The notes under the pieces: generated by a model
What the model saw: only the letters and a program-made list of their open reading frames with translations
The model's database searches: none
What the model was told of the DNA's origin: nothing
Shown: one piece after another, positions 25,846 through 33,684 of the stretch
Numbering within the stretch: position 1 is the stretch's first letter
How the letters are laid out: every line of letters starts with the position of its first letter
Position numbers and translations under genes: made by a program
Source: Sphingorhabdus sp.
GTDB lineage: Bacteria > Pseudomonadota > Alphaproteobacteria > Sphingomonadales > Sphingomonadaceae
Assembly: GCF_023910635.1 (NCBI RefSeq)
Contig: NZ_JAAVVZ010000019.1
Coordinates: 1-49,843, forward strand
Length of the DNA: 49,843 nt
Direction: 5' to 3'

Positions 25846-27720
25846 ATGCCCGCCCAAATCATACAAACGAACAACACCCCCTTCAACAAGATCGCTATCG
25901 ATCCGGTTACGCTAGACATCATCGAAAACGCGCTGCGAAATGCCCGCATTGAGATGGATGCGACGCTGGTGCGTACGGCAATGTCGCCCGGTATTCGGGA
26001 ACAGGGAGATGCATTCCCTTTGATTGCGGACCACACCGGCAAAATGATTGTCGGCCAGTTCGGCAGTTTCATAGGTGGCTTTTTGGATAACTGGGACGGT
26101 ACGCTGGAAGACGGCGACATGATCCTTCTATCTGACCCTTATTCCTGCGACGGTGCTGTCAGCCACTCAAACGATTGGTTGGTGCTTTTACCCGTTTTCA
26201 AAGACGGCAGATTGATTGCCTATACATCCATGTTCGGCCATCAATCCGATATTGGCGGCAAGGTTGTTGGTTCGATGCCGATCAATGCCCGTTCGATTTT
26301 TGAAGAGGGCGTGCGCATTCCGCCCGTAAAAATATGGAAAAAGGGCGCGTATAATGATGACCTGATGAAGCTGGTCATGCATCAGACCCGCAAACCGGAT
26401 TGGTGTCAGGCGGATCTCAATGCGCTTATTGCCTCCTGCCGGGTGGCTGCACGCCGAGTCATTGAAATGGCCGGGCGCTTTGGTGACGATGTCTACATTT
26501 CTGCCACGCAAGAGCTGCTCGCGCGCAATCACCGTGCGATGAAATCGCTCATCGCCATGGCGATTGGCGAAGATCCAGTCAGTTTCGAAGACTATATCTG
26601 TGACGACGGCATGGGCGCTGGCCCGTATAAAATTAAGTGCACGATGTGGCGCGAAGGCGAAAAGGTTGTGCTCGATTTTGCCGGTACTGACCCGCAAAGT
26701 CAGGCATCGATCAACTTTTTCCTGAATGAAAACATGTTCAAAATGTTCTTCGGCATTTACATGATCATGGTCTTCGATCCGCAGATTCTGTTCAACGATG
26801 GCTTTTATGATCTGATCGATGTCCGCATTCCGGATGGATCACTACTGAAGCCCAAATTTCCAGCAGCGCTTTCGGGTCGCACGCACGCGCTGGGCCGCAT
26901 TTTCGATATTTTAGGTGGTCTCTTGGGACAAAAAACACCGGAATTCTTAAATGCGGCCGGATTTTCCTCGAGCCCACATATGTTCTACTCGGGCAATGAC
27001 AAAAAGGGCGATTGGTTCCAGCTCTTCCAGATCGGCTTTGGCGGTATTCCAGGTCGGCCCATGGGCGATGGGCCAGATGGTCACTCGCTGTGGCCAGGCT
27101 TTACCAATGTTCCCAATGAGTTTCTGGAACGGTATTTCCCGTTGCTGATCGAACGTTATGAAACCGAACCCGACAGTGGCGGCGCTGGCCTGCATCGGGG
27201 CGGAAACGGCATTCACATGACCTATCGTTTCCTCGCCAGCGGCACGATTTCGATCCATGATGATCGCTGGTTCGTGCCGCCGTGGGGCGTCAATGGCGGA
27301 GAGCCGGGCAAACGTGCCCGGAAAATTCTCGAAAAGGCCGACGGCAGTTCGCAGATCATCGGCAACAAGGTTGAAGACGTTCATGTCGAAGAAGGCGATC
27401 AATTGCACTTCATCACATGGGGCGGCGGTGGCTGGGGCGATGCGCTTGACCGCGATCCTGCCCTGGTTGGCAAAGAGATTCTCCAAGGGCTCGTCACCGT
27501 AGGCGGCGCAAAATCCTATGGCGTAATCGCAAATGCAGTTGGCGAAATAGACGTTGAGGCCACTGACGCGCTGCGGGCCAAGTTACGGCAGGAACGCGCG
27601 GCGCTTTCGCTGTTCAATTATGGCCCCGGTATTGAACAATTACGTGCCAATTGCGAAGCGGAAACGGGCCTTAGCGCGCCAGTCCAACCGGTTTGGACAA
27701 CATTGGAGGCTGCCGAGTGA
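25846..27720 (+). CDS. hyuB: Hydantoinase B/oxoprolinase subunit (HyuB type)
   Basis: 624 residues and the obligate partner of HyuA. Signature segments are LVRTAMSPGIREQGDAFPLI, DGDMILLSDPYSCDGAVSH, MFGHQSDIGG and the C-terminal GGNGIHMTYRFL…THWGGGGWGD-like TWGGGGWGDAL. It lies 13 bp after hyuA with GAGGAGGC as ribosome-binding site. Its TGA overlaps the GTG start of the CoA-transferase gene. Confidence 0.92.
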   Translation: MPAQIIQTNNTPFNKIAIDPVTLDIIENALRNARIEMDATLVRTAMSPGIREQGDAFPLIADHTGKMIVGQFGSFIGGFLDNWDGTLEDGDMILLSDPYSCDGAVSHSNDWLVLLPVFKDGRLIAYTSMFGHQSDIGGKVVGSMPINARSIFEEGVRIPPVKIWKKGAYNDDLMKLVMHQTRKPDWCQADLNALIASCRVAARRVIEMAGRFGDDVYISATQELLARNHRAMKSLIAMAIGEDPVSFEDYICDDGMGAGPYKIKCTMWREGEKVVLDFAGTDPQSQASINFFLNENMFKMFFGIYMIMVFDPQILFNDGFYDLIDVRIPDGSLLKPKFPAALSGRTHALGRIFDILGGLLGQKTPEFLNAAGFSSSPHMFYSGNDKKGDWFQLFQIGFGGIPGRPMGDGPDGHSLWPGFTNVPNEFLERYFPLLIERYETEPDSGGAGLHRGGNGIHMTYRFLASGTISIHDDRWFVPPWGVNGGEPGKRARKILEKADGSSQIIGNKVEDVHVEEGDQLHFITWGGGGWGDALDRDPALVGKEILQGLVTVGGAKSYGVIANAVGEIDVEATDALRAKLRQERAALSLFNYGPGIEQLRANCEAETGLSAPVQPVWTTLEAAE

Positions 27721-28898
27721 GCGCATTAAAGGGGTTGCGTGTTGTTGAACTCGGCCAGCTGCTCGCGGGACCGTTTTGCGGACAGCTGCTTGGCGATATG
27801 GGCGCTGAAGTCATCAAGGTGGAACCACCGGGTGCGGGGGACCCCATGCGTGTTTGGGGCCAAGGCGCAGAAAAGGTGCAGTGGGAAGTTGTTGCACGTA
27901 ACAAAAAATCTGTTTCGGCCAATTTGCGGATTCCAGAGGGTCAGGCGCTTGTTCGCAAATTGATCGGCAAAGCGGACATTCTGATCGAGAATTTCAAACC
28001 CGGCACGATGGAAAAATGGGGTTTTGCGCCAGACGCGCTGTTGGCGGAGCATCCCGGCCTCATCATCGCGCGCATGTCGGGCTATGGCCAGACCGGGCCC
28101 TATTCGGACCGTGCAGGCTTTGGCGGCATTGGAGAGGCTATGGGCGGCTGGCGCTATATAGTTGGTGAGCCTGATCGTTCGCCAAGCCGCATGGGCATTT
28201 CCATCGGCGACACCTTGACCGCCACTTATGGTTGCATGGGCGTACTTGCGGCATTGCACCATCGCAGCCTCACGGGTCAGGGGCAGGTTATCGACGCGGC
28301 TCTGTATGAAAGCGTGTTGCAGGTCATGGAAGGGCTGGTTCCCGAATATGACCATAGCGGCTTCATTCGCGAACGATCGGGTTCTATCCTTCGGGGCATT
28401 GCGCCCTCCAATGTCTATATCTGCAAAGACGGCGAATATATGATCGGCGCGAACAAAGACTCGCTGTGGCAAAGATTGGCAGAAGCTATGGGCATGCCTG
28501 ACCTTGGGACGAATCCGCGGTACGCGACGCATCTTGCACGCGGTCACAACCAGCTTGAGCTTGATGAACGCATCAATGCCTGGACCGCGACATTGACCGT
28601 CGATGAAGTCGATGCGTTGATGATTGCACATTCCATTCCCGCAGGCCGGGTATACCGCGCACCAGAAATGTTGGCGGATCCGCATTTTCAAGCGCGCGAA
28701 GCCATTATCGAGGTCGAAACAGAGCGGTACGGAAAGCTGAAAATGCAAGGTACGTTTCCGAAGATGTCGGCCACACCCAGCGGCGTTCGTTCACCCGCAC
28801 CATCCATGGTCGGCCAACATAATGCCGAAATATATGGTGGCTTGCTTGGTATGGAAACCGCAGAGTTGGACAGGCTACTGGCGGCTGGCGCAATTTGA
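27717..28898 (+). CDS. Class III (CaiB/BaiF) CoA-transferase
   Basis: 393 residues from GTG 27717, overlapping the hyuB stop; a TTG at 27693 is less likely. It starts LKGLRVVELGQLLAGPFCGQ, the family opening, followed by GAEVIKVEPP, SGYGQTGPYSDRAG and GQVIDAALYES (D193, E198) where the catalytic carboxylate is expected. It should move CoA from a donor such as succinyl-CoA to a carboxylic acid, priming it for the upstream lyase. An alpha-methylacyl-CoA racemase role is possible in this superfamily but less likely here. Confidence 0.88.
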   Translation: MSALKGLRVVELGQLLAGPFCGQLLGDMGAEVIKVEPPGAGDPMRVWGQGAEKVQWEVVARNKKSVSANLRIPEGQALVRKLIGKADILIENFKPGTMEKWGFAPDALLAEHPGLIIARMSGYGQTGPYSDRAGFGGIGEAMGGWRYIVGEPDRSPSRMGISIGDTLTATYGCMGVLAALHHRSLTGQGQVIDAALYESVLQVMEGLVPEYDHSGFIRERSGSILRGIAPSNVYICKDGEYMIGANKDSLWQRLAEAMGMPDLGTNPRYATHLARGHNQLELDERINAWTATLTVDEVDALMIAHSIPAGRVYRAPEMLADPHFQAREAIIEVETERYGKLKMQGTFPKMSATPSGVRSPAPSMVGQHNAEIYGGLLGMETAELDRLLAAGAI

Positions 28899-29539
28899 TG
28901 ACACAGAAGAACGACGATCTAGCAGCGAACTATGTTGGCGCGTTCGACGGCCGTCTTTCTTTTGGTAAACGCCCGGCACTTCTGATCGTCGATTTTGTTA
29001 TGGCGTATCTGGACCCGGCATCTCCCTTATACGCGCAGGTCGAGGATGCGTTGGCCAGCAACGAACGCCTGTTAGCCGCTGCGCGAGCTGCCGCGATCCC
29101 GGTCTTCTTTACGAATGTCGTGTATCAGGCAGATGGTGCAGACGGGGGCTTATTCTTCAAGAAAATTCCGTCGCTTCGGGTGTTTGTGGAGGGGTCGGCA
29201 TTGGGCGCGTTTCCCCCGTCGCTTGCACCAGTCGATGGTGAGCGCGTCATATCAAAACAGTTCGCATCAGCATTTTTTGGTACGTCGCTTGCTGAGACCC
29301 TTTCGGGTGAAGGTATAGACACATTGCTCATAACAGGGCTGTCGACCTCCGGATGCGTGCGTGCAACGGCGCTGGACGCATTGCAGTCGGGCTTTGCACC
29401 CTTCGTCGTGCGCGAAGCCTGTGGTGACCGACATCCTGCACCCCACGAAGCTAATTTGTTCGACCTACAAGCAAAATATGCGGAGGTTGTTTCCGAACAA
29501 GAGGCATGTGCGCTGATACGCTCGGCAACGTCTGATTAA
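28898..29539 (+). CDS. Isochorismatase-like cysteine amidohydrolase
   Basis: 213 residues from ATG 28898, overlapping the CoA-transferase stop by one base. The cysteine hydrolase triad is D32 (LLIVDF), K120 (VISKQF) and C153 in GLSTSGCVRATALDA. The S/T-T-S-G-C-V-R-A-T form is typical of N-carbamoylsarcosine amidase and maleamate amidase relatives rather than isochorismatase. It would release ammonia from an amide or ureido intermediate, complementing the HyuAB ring-opening step if that is what HyuAB does. Confidence 0.87.
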   Translation: MTQKNDDLAANYVGAFDGRLSFGKRPALLIVDFVMAYLDPASPLYAQVEDALASNERLLAAARAAAIPVFFTNVVYQADGADGGLFFKKIPSLRVFVEGSALGAFPPSLAPVDGERVISKQFASAFFGTSLAETLSGEGIDTLLITGLSTSGCVRATALDALQSGFAPFVVREACGDRHPAPHEANLFDLQAKYAEVVSEQEACALIRSATSD

Positions 29540-29653
29540 ATGTTTGCGGCCCAAGGCATTGATGTGTTGGGCCCGACCTTTCACGGCATATTCCGGTCGA
29601 TCTATTTCCTTGACGCCAATGGCCACCGGTTGGCTTCATGCCGATCCGGATAA
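29540..29653 (+). pseudogene. VOC/glyoxalase-family C-terminal remnant
   Basis: A 37-codon frame whose ATG directly follows the TAA of the amidohydrolase gene. The peptide IDVLGPTFHGIFRSIYFLDA then NGHRL matches the end of a vicinal-oxygen-chelate dioxygenase/glyoxalase (usual form GIFKSIYFxDPNGHRLE). About 100 N-terminal residues are absent, so a deletion probably fused the two genes' edges. It may once have been a sixth pathway gene. Confidence 0.55.
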
Positions 29654-29974
29654 GCAGGCTTAACCCAAAGCGAAGCTATTTCGGGGCGATGCACCTTTTA
29701 GGGTGATTCCGTGTTACCGTAATTCAAATCTCGAACCGCCGCCATTCACACCGACCCTGCTACCGACGAGCCTAAGACCATTCGCAAAGGCTCTTGATTT
29801 TCCGCTTTCGTCAGAATTGATCAACCGTTTGTCGATAACCGATGGCTCTTTGTCGAAAGCGGCGATCGCGGCAATCCGCACTTATGTCATCACGTGTGCG
29901 AATGAGGATAAGGCGCTGGAGTTAAGCAGGAAAATAGACCGCTGCTAGCGCCGCAAAACAGGAGGTCACACGAT
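29654..29974. other. Gene-poor stretch with repeat copy and weak ORF
   Basis: Contains a repeat at 29667-29709 (AAAGCGAAGCTATTTCGGGG, then about 23 further bases) matched at 31425-31468. A plus-strand frame at about 29790-29948, ending LSRKIDRC, is open but resembles nothing I know and has no clear start signal. The end (29955-29974) holds the ribosome-binding site AGGAGG of the next gene. Confidence 0.5.
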
Positions 29975-31087
29975 ATGAAGGCTCAGTTCGCCGCGGCGCT
30001 CGCCGCTCTTATGATTGGCGCGCCGGTTATTGCGGAGGAGCCCGCTCCCGCTCCTGTTGCTGCCAGCACTGCGGGCGAATGGCGCACCTTTGTCACCGAA
30101 GCCTATCGCGGCAAGCGTGACAGCGTCAACTTCGTCGATGCCGACCATGGCTGGTATGGCACCGGTGCGGGCGACCTGTTCGTCACGAAGAATGGCGGGG
30201 CGAGCTGGGAGAAGGTCGCCAGCCGCCCGGGCACCTTTGTGCGCGCGGTCGGCTTCGTTGACCGCGATAACGGCTTCATCGGCAATGTCGGCACCGACTA
30301 TTACCCCGGCGTCACCGACGAAACCCCGCTCTACCGCACCCGCGACGGGGGCCGGACGTGGGCAGCGGTCAATACCGGAGCTGCGACGATTAAGGGCGTA
30401 TGCGCAATCGATATCCTCACCGTGAAGCGCATCTATCAGGGCAAGCTGCAGCCGCGCACGGTGATCCACGCCGCAGGCCGGGTCGGAGGACCGACGGGTA
30501 TGCTGCGCTCCACCGACGGGGGCGAAAGCTGGCAGGTGATCGACATGAGCGCGCACGCGGGGATGATCCTCGACGTGAAGTTCTTCGACGAGAACACAGG
30601 CCTCGTCTTCGCCGCTACCCATCCCGATCCCGCCCAGGCCGAGGGGCTGGTGCTGCGCACCACCGACGGCGGCAAGACGTGGAGCGAGGTTTATCGCTCG
30701 GGCCGCACGCTAGAGCTGATCTGGAAGGCGAGCTTCCCCGAGGGCGGCGACACTGGCTACGCCACGGTGCAGTCCTACGATCCCGAACGCACCACGCAGC
30801 TCGTCATCCGCAGCGACGACAAGGGCAGGACGTGGCGCGAGATCGAGATGGCGCAGGACAAGACCGCGCGCCAGTTCGGCATCGGCTTCGTCAGCAAGGA
30901 TGTCGGCTTCGTCGGTACCGCGGCGGGCGGATTTGCCACGAAGGACGGCGGCAAGACTTGGGAACGCGCCCCAATCGCACCGGCCGCCAACAAGTTCCAG
31001 GCGTTGCCGCTGGGCAAGGGCATGCGCCTCTTCGCCATCGGCACCCAGGTGCAGGCGATCGACCTGCCAGCTCCCCCGAAAGGGTGA
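29975..31087 (+). CDS. Exported YCF48/BNR-repeat beta-propeller protein
   Basis: 370 residues with a signal peptide ending GAPVIA-EEP. It holds six Asp-box-like motifs: KNGGASW, RDGGRTW, TDGGESW, TDGGKTW, DDKGRTW and KDGGKTW. This is the sialidase/photosystem-assembly (YCF48) propeller layout, a periplasmic or surface scaffold; no sialidase catalytic residues are evident. AGGAGG precedes the ATG. The gene is visibly more GC-rich, with more C/G third positions, than its neighbours, and it is flanked by copies of a 43-bp repeat, which suggests independent acquisition. Confidence 0.85.
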   Translation: MKAQFAAALAALMIGAPVIAEEPAPAPVAASTAGEWRTFVTEAYRGKRDSVNFVDADHGWYGTGAGDLFVTKNGGASWEKVASRPGTFVRAVGFVDRDNGFIGNVGTDYYPGVTDETPLYRTRDGGRTWAAVNTGAATIKGVCAIDILTVKRIYQGKLQPRTVIHAAGRVGGPTGMLRSTDGGESWQVIDMSAHAGMILDVKFFDENTGLVFAATHPDPAQAEGLVLRTTDGGKTWSEVYRSGRTLELIWKASFPEGGDTGYATVQSYDPERTTQLVIRSDDKGRTWREIEMAQDKTARQFGIGFVSKDVGFVGTAAGGFATKDGGKTWERAPIAPAANKFQALPLGKGMRLFAIGTQVQAIDLPAPPKG

Positions 31088-31196
31088 GCATTGCGCGCGA
31101 TGTCATCAATCCCGATGCGCGGAAGCGGAACCGTTCTTTTTCTTGGCTCCCATAAAATTTAGACGCATCTCCGCCCCTCGTCATCACACCCCCTTT

Positions 31197-31387
31197 CGTC
31201 ATCCTGAACTTGTTTCAGGATAACAAACAACGGTCGCATGTTATCCTGAAACAAGTTCAGGATGACGAGGGGTGGGGTTCAGGATGACGAGGGGTGGGGT
31301 TCAGGATGACGAAAGGGTGGGGTTCAGGATGACGAGGGGCAGGGTTCAGGATGACGAGGGACGGGGTTCAGGGTGACGAAAGGGCGT
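31197..31387. repeat. Inverted plus tandem intergenic repeat
   Basis: Two perfect 28-bp inverted copies (31197-31224 and 31240-31267) centred on CCTGAACTTGTTTCAGGATA are separated by 15 bp. They are followed by about six tandem units of 22-23 bp built on GTTCAGGATGACGAGGGG. A partial unit of the same family recurs at 42250-42280. The units abut without spacers, so this is not a CRISPR array. It is a hairpin-forming intergenic repeat. Confidence 0.85.
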
Positions 31388-31424
31388 GTGATGACCAGTT
31401 CTTACCTCCCCCAAACGCCGAAAT

Positions 31425-31468
31425 AAAGCGCAGCTATTTCGGGGCTGATGCACCTGTTAGGGTAATTC
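31425..31468 (+). repeat. Second copy of the 43-bp repeat
   Basis: AAAGCGCAGCTATTTCGGGG followed by TGATGCACC and TTAGGGTAATTC matches 29667-29709 at roughly nine of ten positions in the same orientation. The pair brackets the GC-rich propeller gene, 1.76 kb apart. Confidence 0.7.
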
Positions 31469-31599
31469 GTAATTCCCTATTCCGGCGGCGCAGGCGTTTG
31501 CGTTTGAAGTGTAAGGTAATTGTGGAACATGATTTATAGATGCAGAACAACCAAACTCGGCGCGGGAGCTCCGAGTAGTTCAGCAAAAGGAATAAGCAT

Positions 31600-32286
31600 A
31601 TGACCCGCACGATCACTGACCTGCTTGCCGAAGTGCCCGAGGGGCAATCGCGTTTGTTCAAGGCGAAGCACCCTTCCGCCGATGAAGATCGTTTCGTCGA
31701 GGTAGGCACTAACTGGAATTACGGCGCTGCTGTCTCATGGACGAACCCTCCGGAGCCTTTGCAAGGCCTGTGGATAGGAGCGCGGGGTACGCCCCGTGTC
31801 GGATTGGATACACTTGTTGAGCAGCCAGACTTCCGGTTTAGCAAAAAGCTTGGAAAACTTGTAGATTTTTTCCACTCGCAGGGCGCTGCCTATCTTGTTT
31901 CACCAGCGCTGCTGGCGGTTATTGAGCGGCTAGATCCGGGATCATTGGAGATAAAGCCTGTTATGATCAAAGCTAGGGATGGCGAGGTGCCATTTAATCT
32001 GGTTATGCCTAATCGGTTGTTTGAGGCCGTCGATCCAGACCGTTGTGATATAGATATTACTGACCGAAAGCTCGGGGATCAGTGGTTCAGGCGGGTAAGT
32101 TTTCCAAATGGCTCGGCGTTCAATTCTGAGGCCACCAAAGACATACATAATTTTGCCGATATCGACGCTTTTCAAAAATGGTTCTGGTCCAGAGAATTGC
32201 TAGTTGCGGCAAAGGAAGCCGGGATCAGGGGCGTTCTTGCCACAGTACCCTCAACGCTGCCAACGAAAGACGTTGATCGGTTTTAA
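31600..32286 (+). CDS. Putative immunity-protein-like (DUF1629/Imm11-type) protein
   Basis: 228 residues, no signal peptide or membrane helix, with AAAGGAAT as ribosome-binding site. Features reminiscent of DUF1629 immunity proteins are YLVSPALLAVIERLDPGSLE (residues 98-117), a mid-protein NLVMPNRLFEAVDP and the end LLVAAKEAGIRGVLATVP. Such proteins neutralise polymorphic or Rhs toxins, but no complete toxin gene is present. Family assignment is tentative. It sits in accessory DNA abutting the 3' end of a tRNA gene. Confidence 0.5.
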   Translation: MTRTITDLLAEVPEGQSRLFKAKHPSADEDRFVEVGTNWNYGAAVSWTNPPEPLQGLWIGARGTPRVGLDTLVEQPDFRFSKKLGKLVDFFHSQGAAYLVSPALLAVIERLDPGSLEIKPVMIKARDGEVPFNLVMPNRLFEAVDPDRCDIDITDRKLGDQWFRRVSFPNGSAFNSEATKDIHNFADIDAFQKWFWSRELLVAAKEAGIRGVLATVPSTLPTKDVDRF

Positions 32287-32312
32287 CAAATATTTTGGAA
32301 GTGGGGAATTTT

Positions 32313-32407
32313 ATGGCAAACGATATACCTAAGGGTTCTGCCTCACGGAAGCCGCGTTCATCGGGCACGCCCGACGCCGTCACTATATCCGTGTATATTG
32401 AAAAATA

Positions 32408-32420
<13 letters not shown>
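32313..32420 (+). pseudogene. Short ORF ending inside tRNA-Lys
   Basis: 35 codons starting MANDIPKGSASRKPRSSG, with GTGGGGA about 7 bp ahead, running into the tRNA gene and stopping at TGA 32418-32420 within it. A basic start and an abrupt end suggest the head of a longer gene cut by recombination at the tRNA 3' end. No family recognised. Confidence 0.4.
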
Positions 32421-32483
<63 letters not shown>

Positions 32484-32571
32484 CCATTTCGGGATGGCCA
32501 GATGCGCAGTCCCGTTTGGAGCGCCGCCTTTGATGGGTTTGGCGGGCTTTGTCAAGCGCGCCTTACCCGAT

Positions 32572-33684
32572 TTATTGGAATTGGCCGCGCTTTGCGCCAG
32601 GGTGACGTTCGATGGACATGATGATGCCGACGCACAGCATCATCGTGAGCATGGACGATCCGCCGTGACTGACAAAGGGCAAAGGAATGCCGGCAACAGG
32701 GGCAAGGCCCACGACCATCAACAGGTTGATCATGATGTAAAAGAAAATCGTGCAGGTCAGGCCAGCGGCGACCAATTGGCCATAGCGGGTCTTGCTTTGC
32801 ATCGCGACGGTTAAGCCCCAGCGCATGAGCAGGAAATAGAGAAACAGGATGAAGAAGCCGCCGACTATGCCCCATTCTTCGGCCATGGTGGCAAAGACGA
32901 AGTCGGTATGGCCTTCGGGGAGATAATCCAAATGGCTTTGCGTGCCATTGCCAAAGCCTTTGCCAAATATGCCGCCCGAGCCAATGGCGATTTTTGACTG
33001 GGTGATGTGATAGCCAGCGCCCAAAGGGTCATTTTCGGGATTGAGGAAAATGAGCACGCGGTCTTGCTGATAGGGTTTGAGGCCAAAGAAATAGACCAAG
33101 GGCGCAAGAACGGCGATGCCCGCACCAGCGCCCCAAAAATAGATCAGCGGCAAACCGGCCATAAAGCCCACAACGCCCAAGCCAAAGGCATAAGCAATGG
33201 CCGCGTCAAAATCCGGCTGGATAATCACCAGCACACTTGGCAGCAACAATAATGCGCCCAGCGGCCAAACGGCCTCAATGCCAAATATGCGGTTCGGCGG
33301 AAGCCGGTCGAAAAACCACGCGGCGGCAAGAACCATCACCGGTTTCATCAGCTCCGACGGTTGCAGCGTGATGATGCCCAAGTTGATCCAGCGCTGGCTA
33401 CCGCCGCCTACAAACCCCAAAAGTTCGACCACTATCAGCAGAAAAAGCAAAAGCAGATAGAGCGGGAAGGTGATGGATTTCCAAAATTCCAGCTTCATCC
33501 GCGACATGATGATGACCATGCCAAGCAAGATGCCAAAGCGCAGGACATGCTTGCCCGCCCATGGGTCAAAATGCCCACCCGCAGCGGAATAGAGCACCGC
33601 CGCGCCAAAGCCCACCAACGCCATCAGGATGAAAATCACACGCCACGGCAGCGCAGCAATGGGGGCTGGAACGATGCCGTTCAT
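32572..33684 (-). CDS. rodA: Rod shape-determining peptidoglycan polymerase RodA
   Basis: 370 residues with about ten membrane helices, a SEDS glycosyltransferase. Signatures are GGGSQRWINLG (residues 93-103) and the late FVSHGGSSMLTMM loop. It polymerises lipid II with PBP2 in lateral wall growth. It is the last gene of the mreBCD-mrdA-rodA operon, and its start overlaps the mrdA stop by ATGA. Confidence 0.96.
   Translation of the reverse strand: MNGIVPAPIAALPWRVIFILMALVGFGAAVLYSAAGGHFDPWAGKHVLRFGILLGMVIIMSRMKLEFWKSITFPLYLLLLFLLIVVELLGFVGGGSQRWINLGIITLQPSELMKPVMVLAAAWFFDRLPPNRIFGIEAVWPLGALLLLPSVLVIIQPDFDAAIAYAFGLGVVGFMAGLPLIYFWGAGAGIAVLAPLVYFFGLKPYQQDRVLIFLNPENDPLGAGYHITQSKIAIGSGGIFGKGFGNGTQSHLDYLPEGHTDFVFATMAEEWGIVGGFFILFLYFLLMRWGLTVAMQSKTRYGQLVAAGLTCTIFFYIMINLLMVVGLAPVAGIPLPFVSHGGSSMLTMMLCVGIIMSIERHPGAKRGQFQ

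Noticed and set aside
27726-28748. 340-codon minus-strand frame over the CoA-transferase gene
   Set aside because: Shadow of a gene with clear family motifs and operon coupling on the plus strand.
30400-31155. 251-codon plus-strand frame overlapping the propeller gene
   Set aside because: Arg/His-rich shadow frame; the other frame has a signal peptide and six Asp-box repeats.
31256-31387. CRISPR array
   Set aside because: Units of 22-23 bp abut with no unique spacers and no cas genes are nearby.
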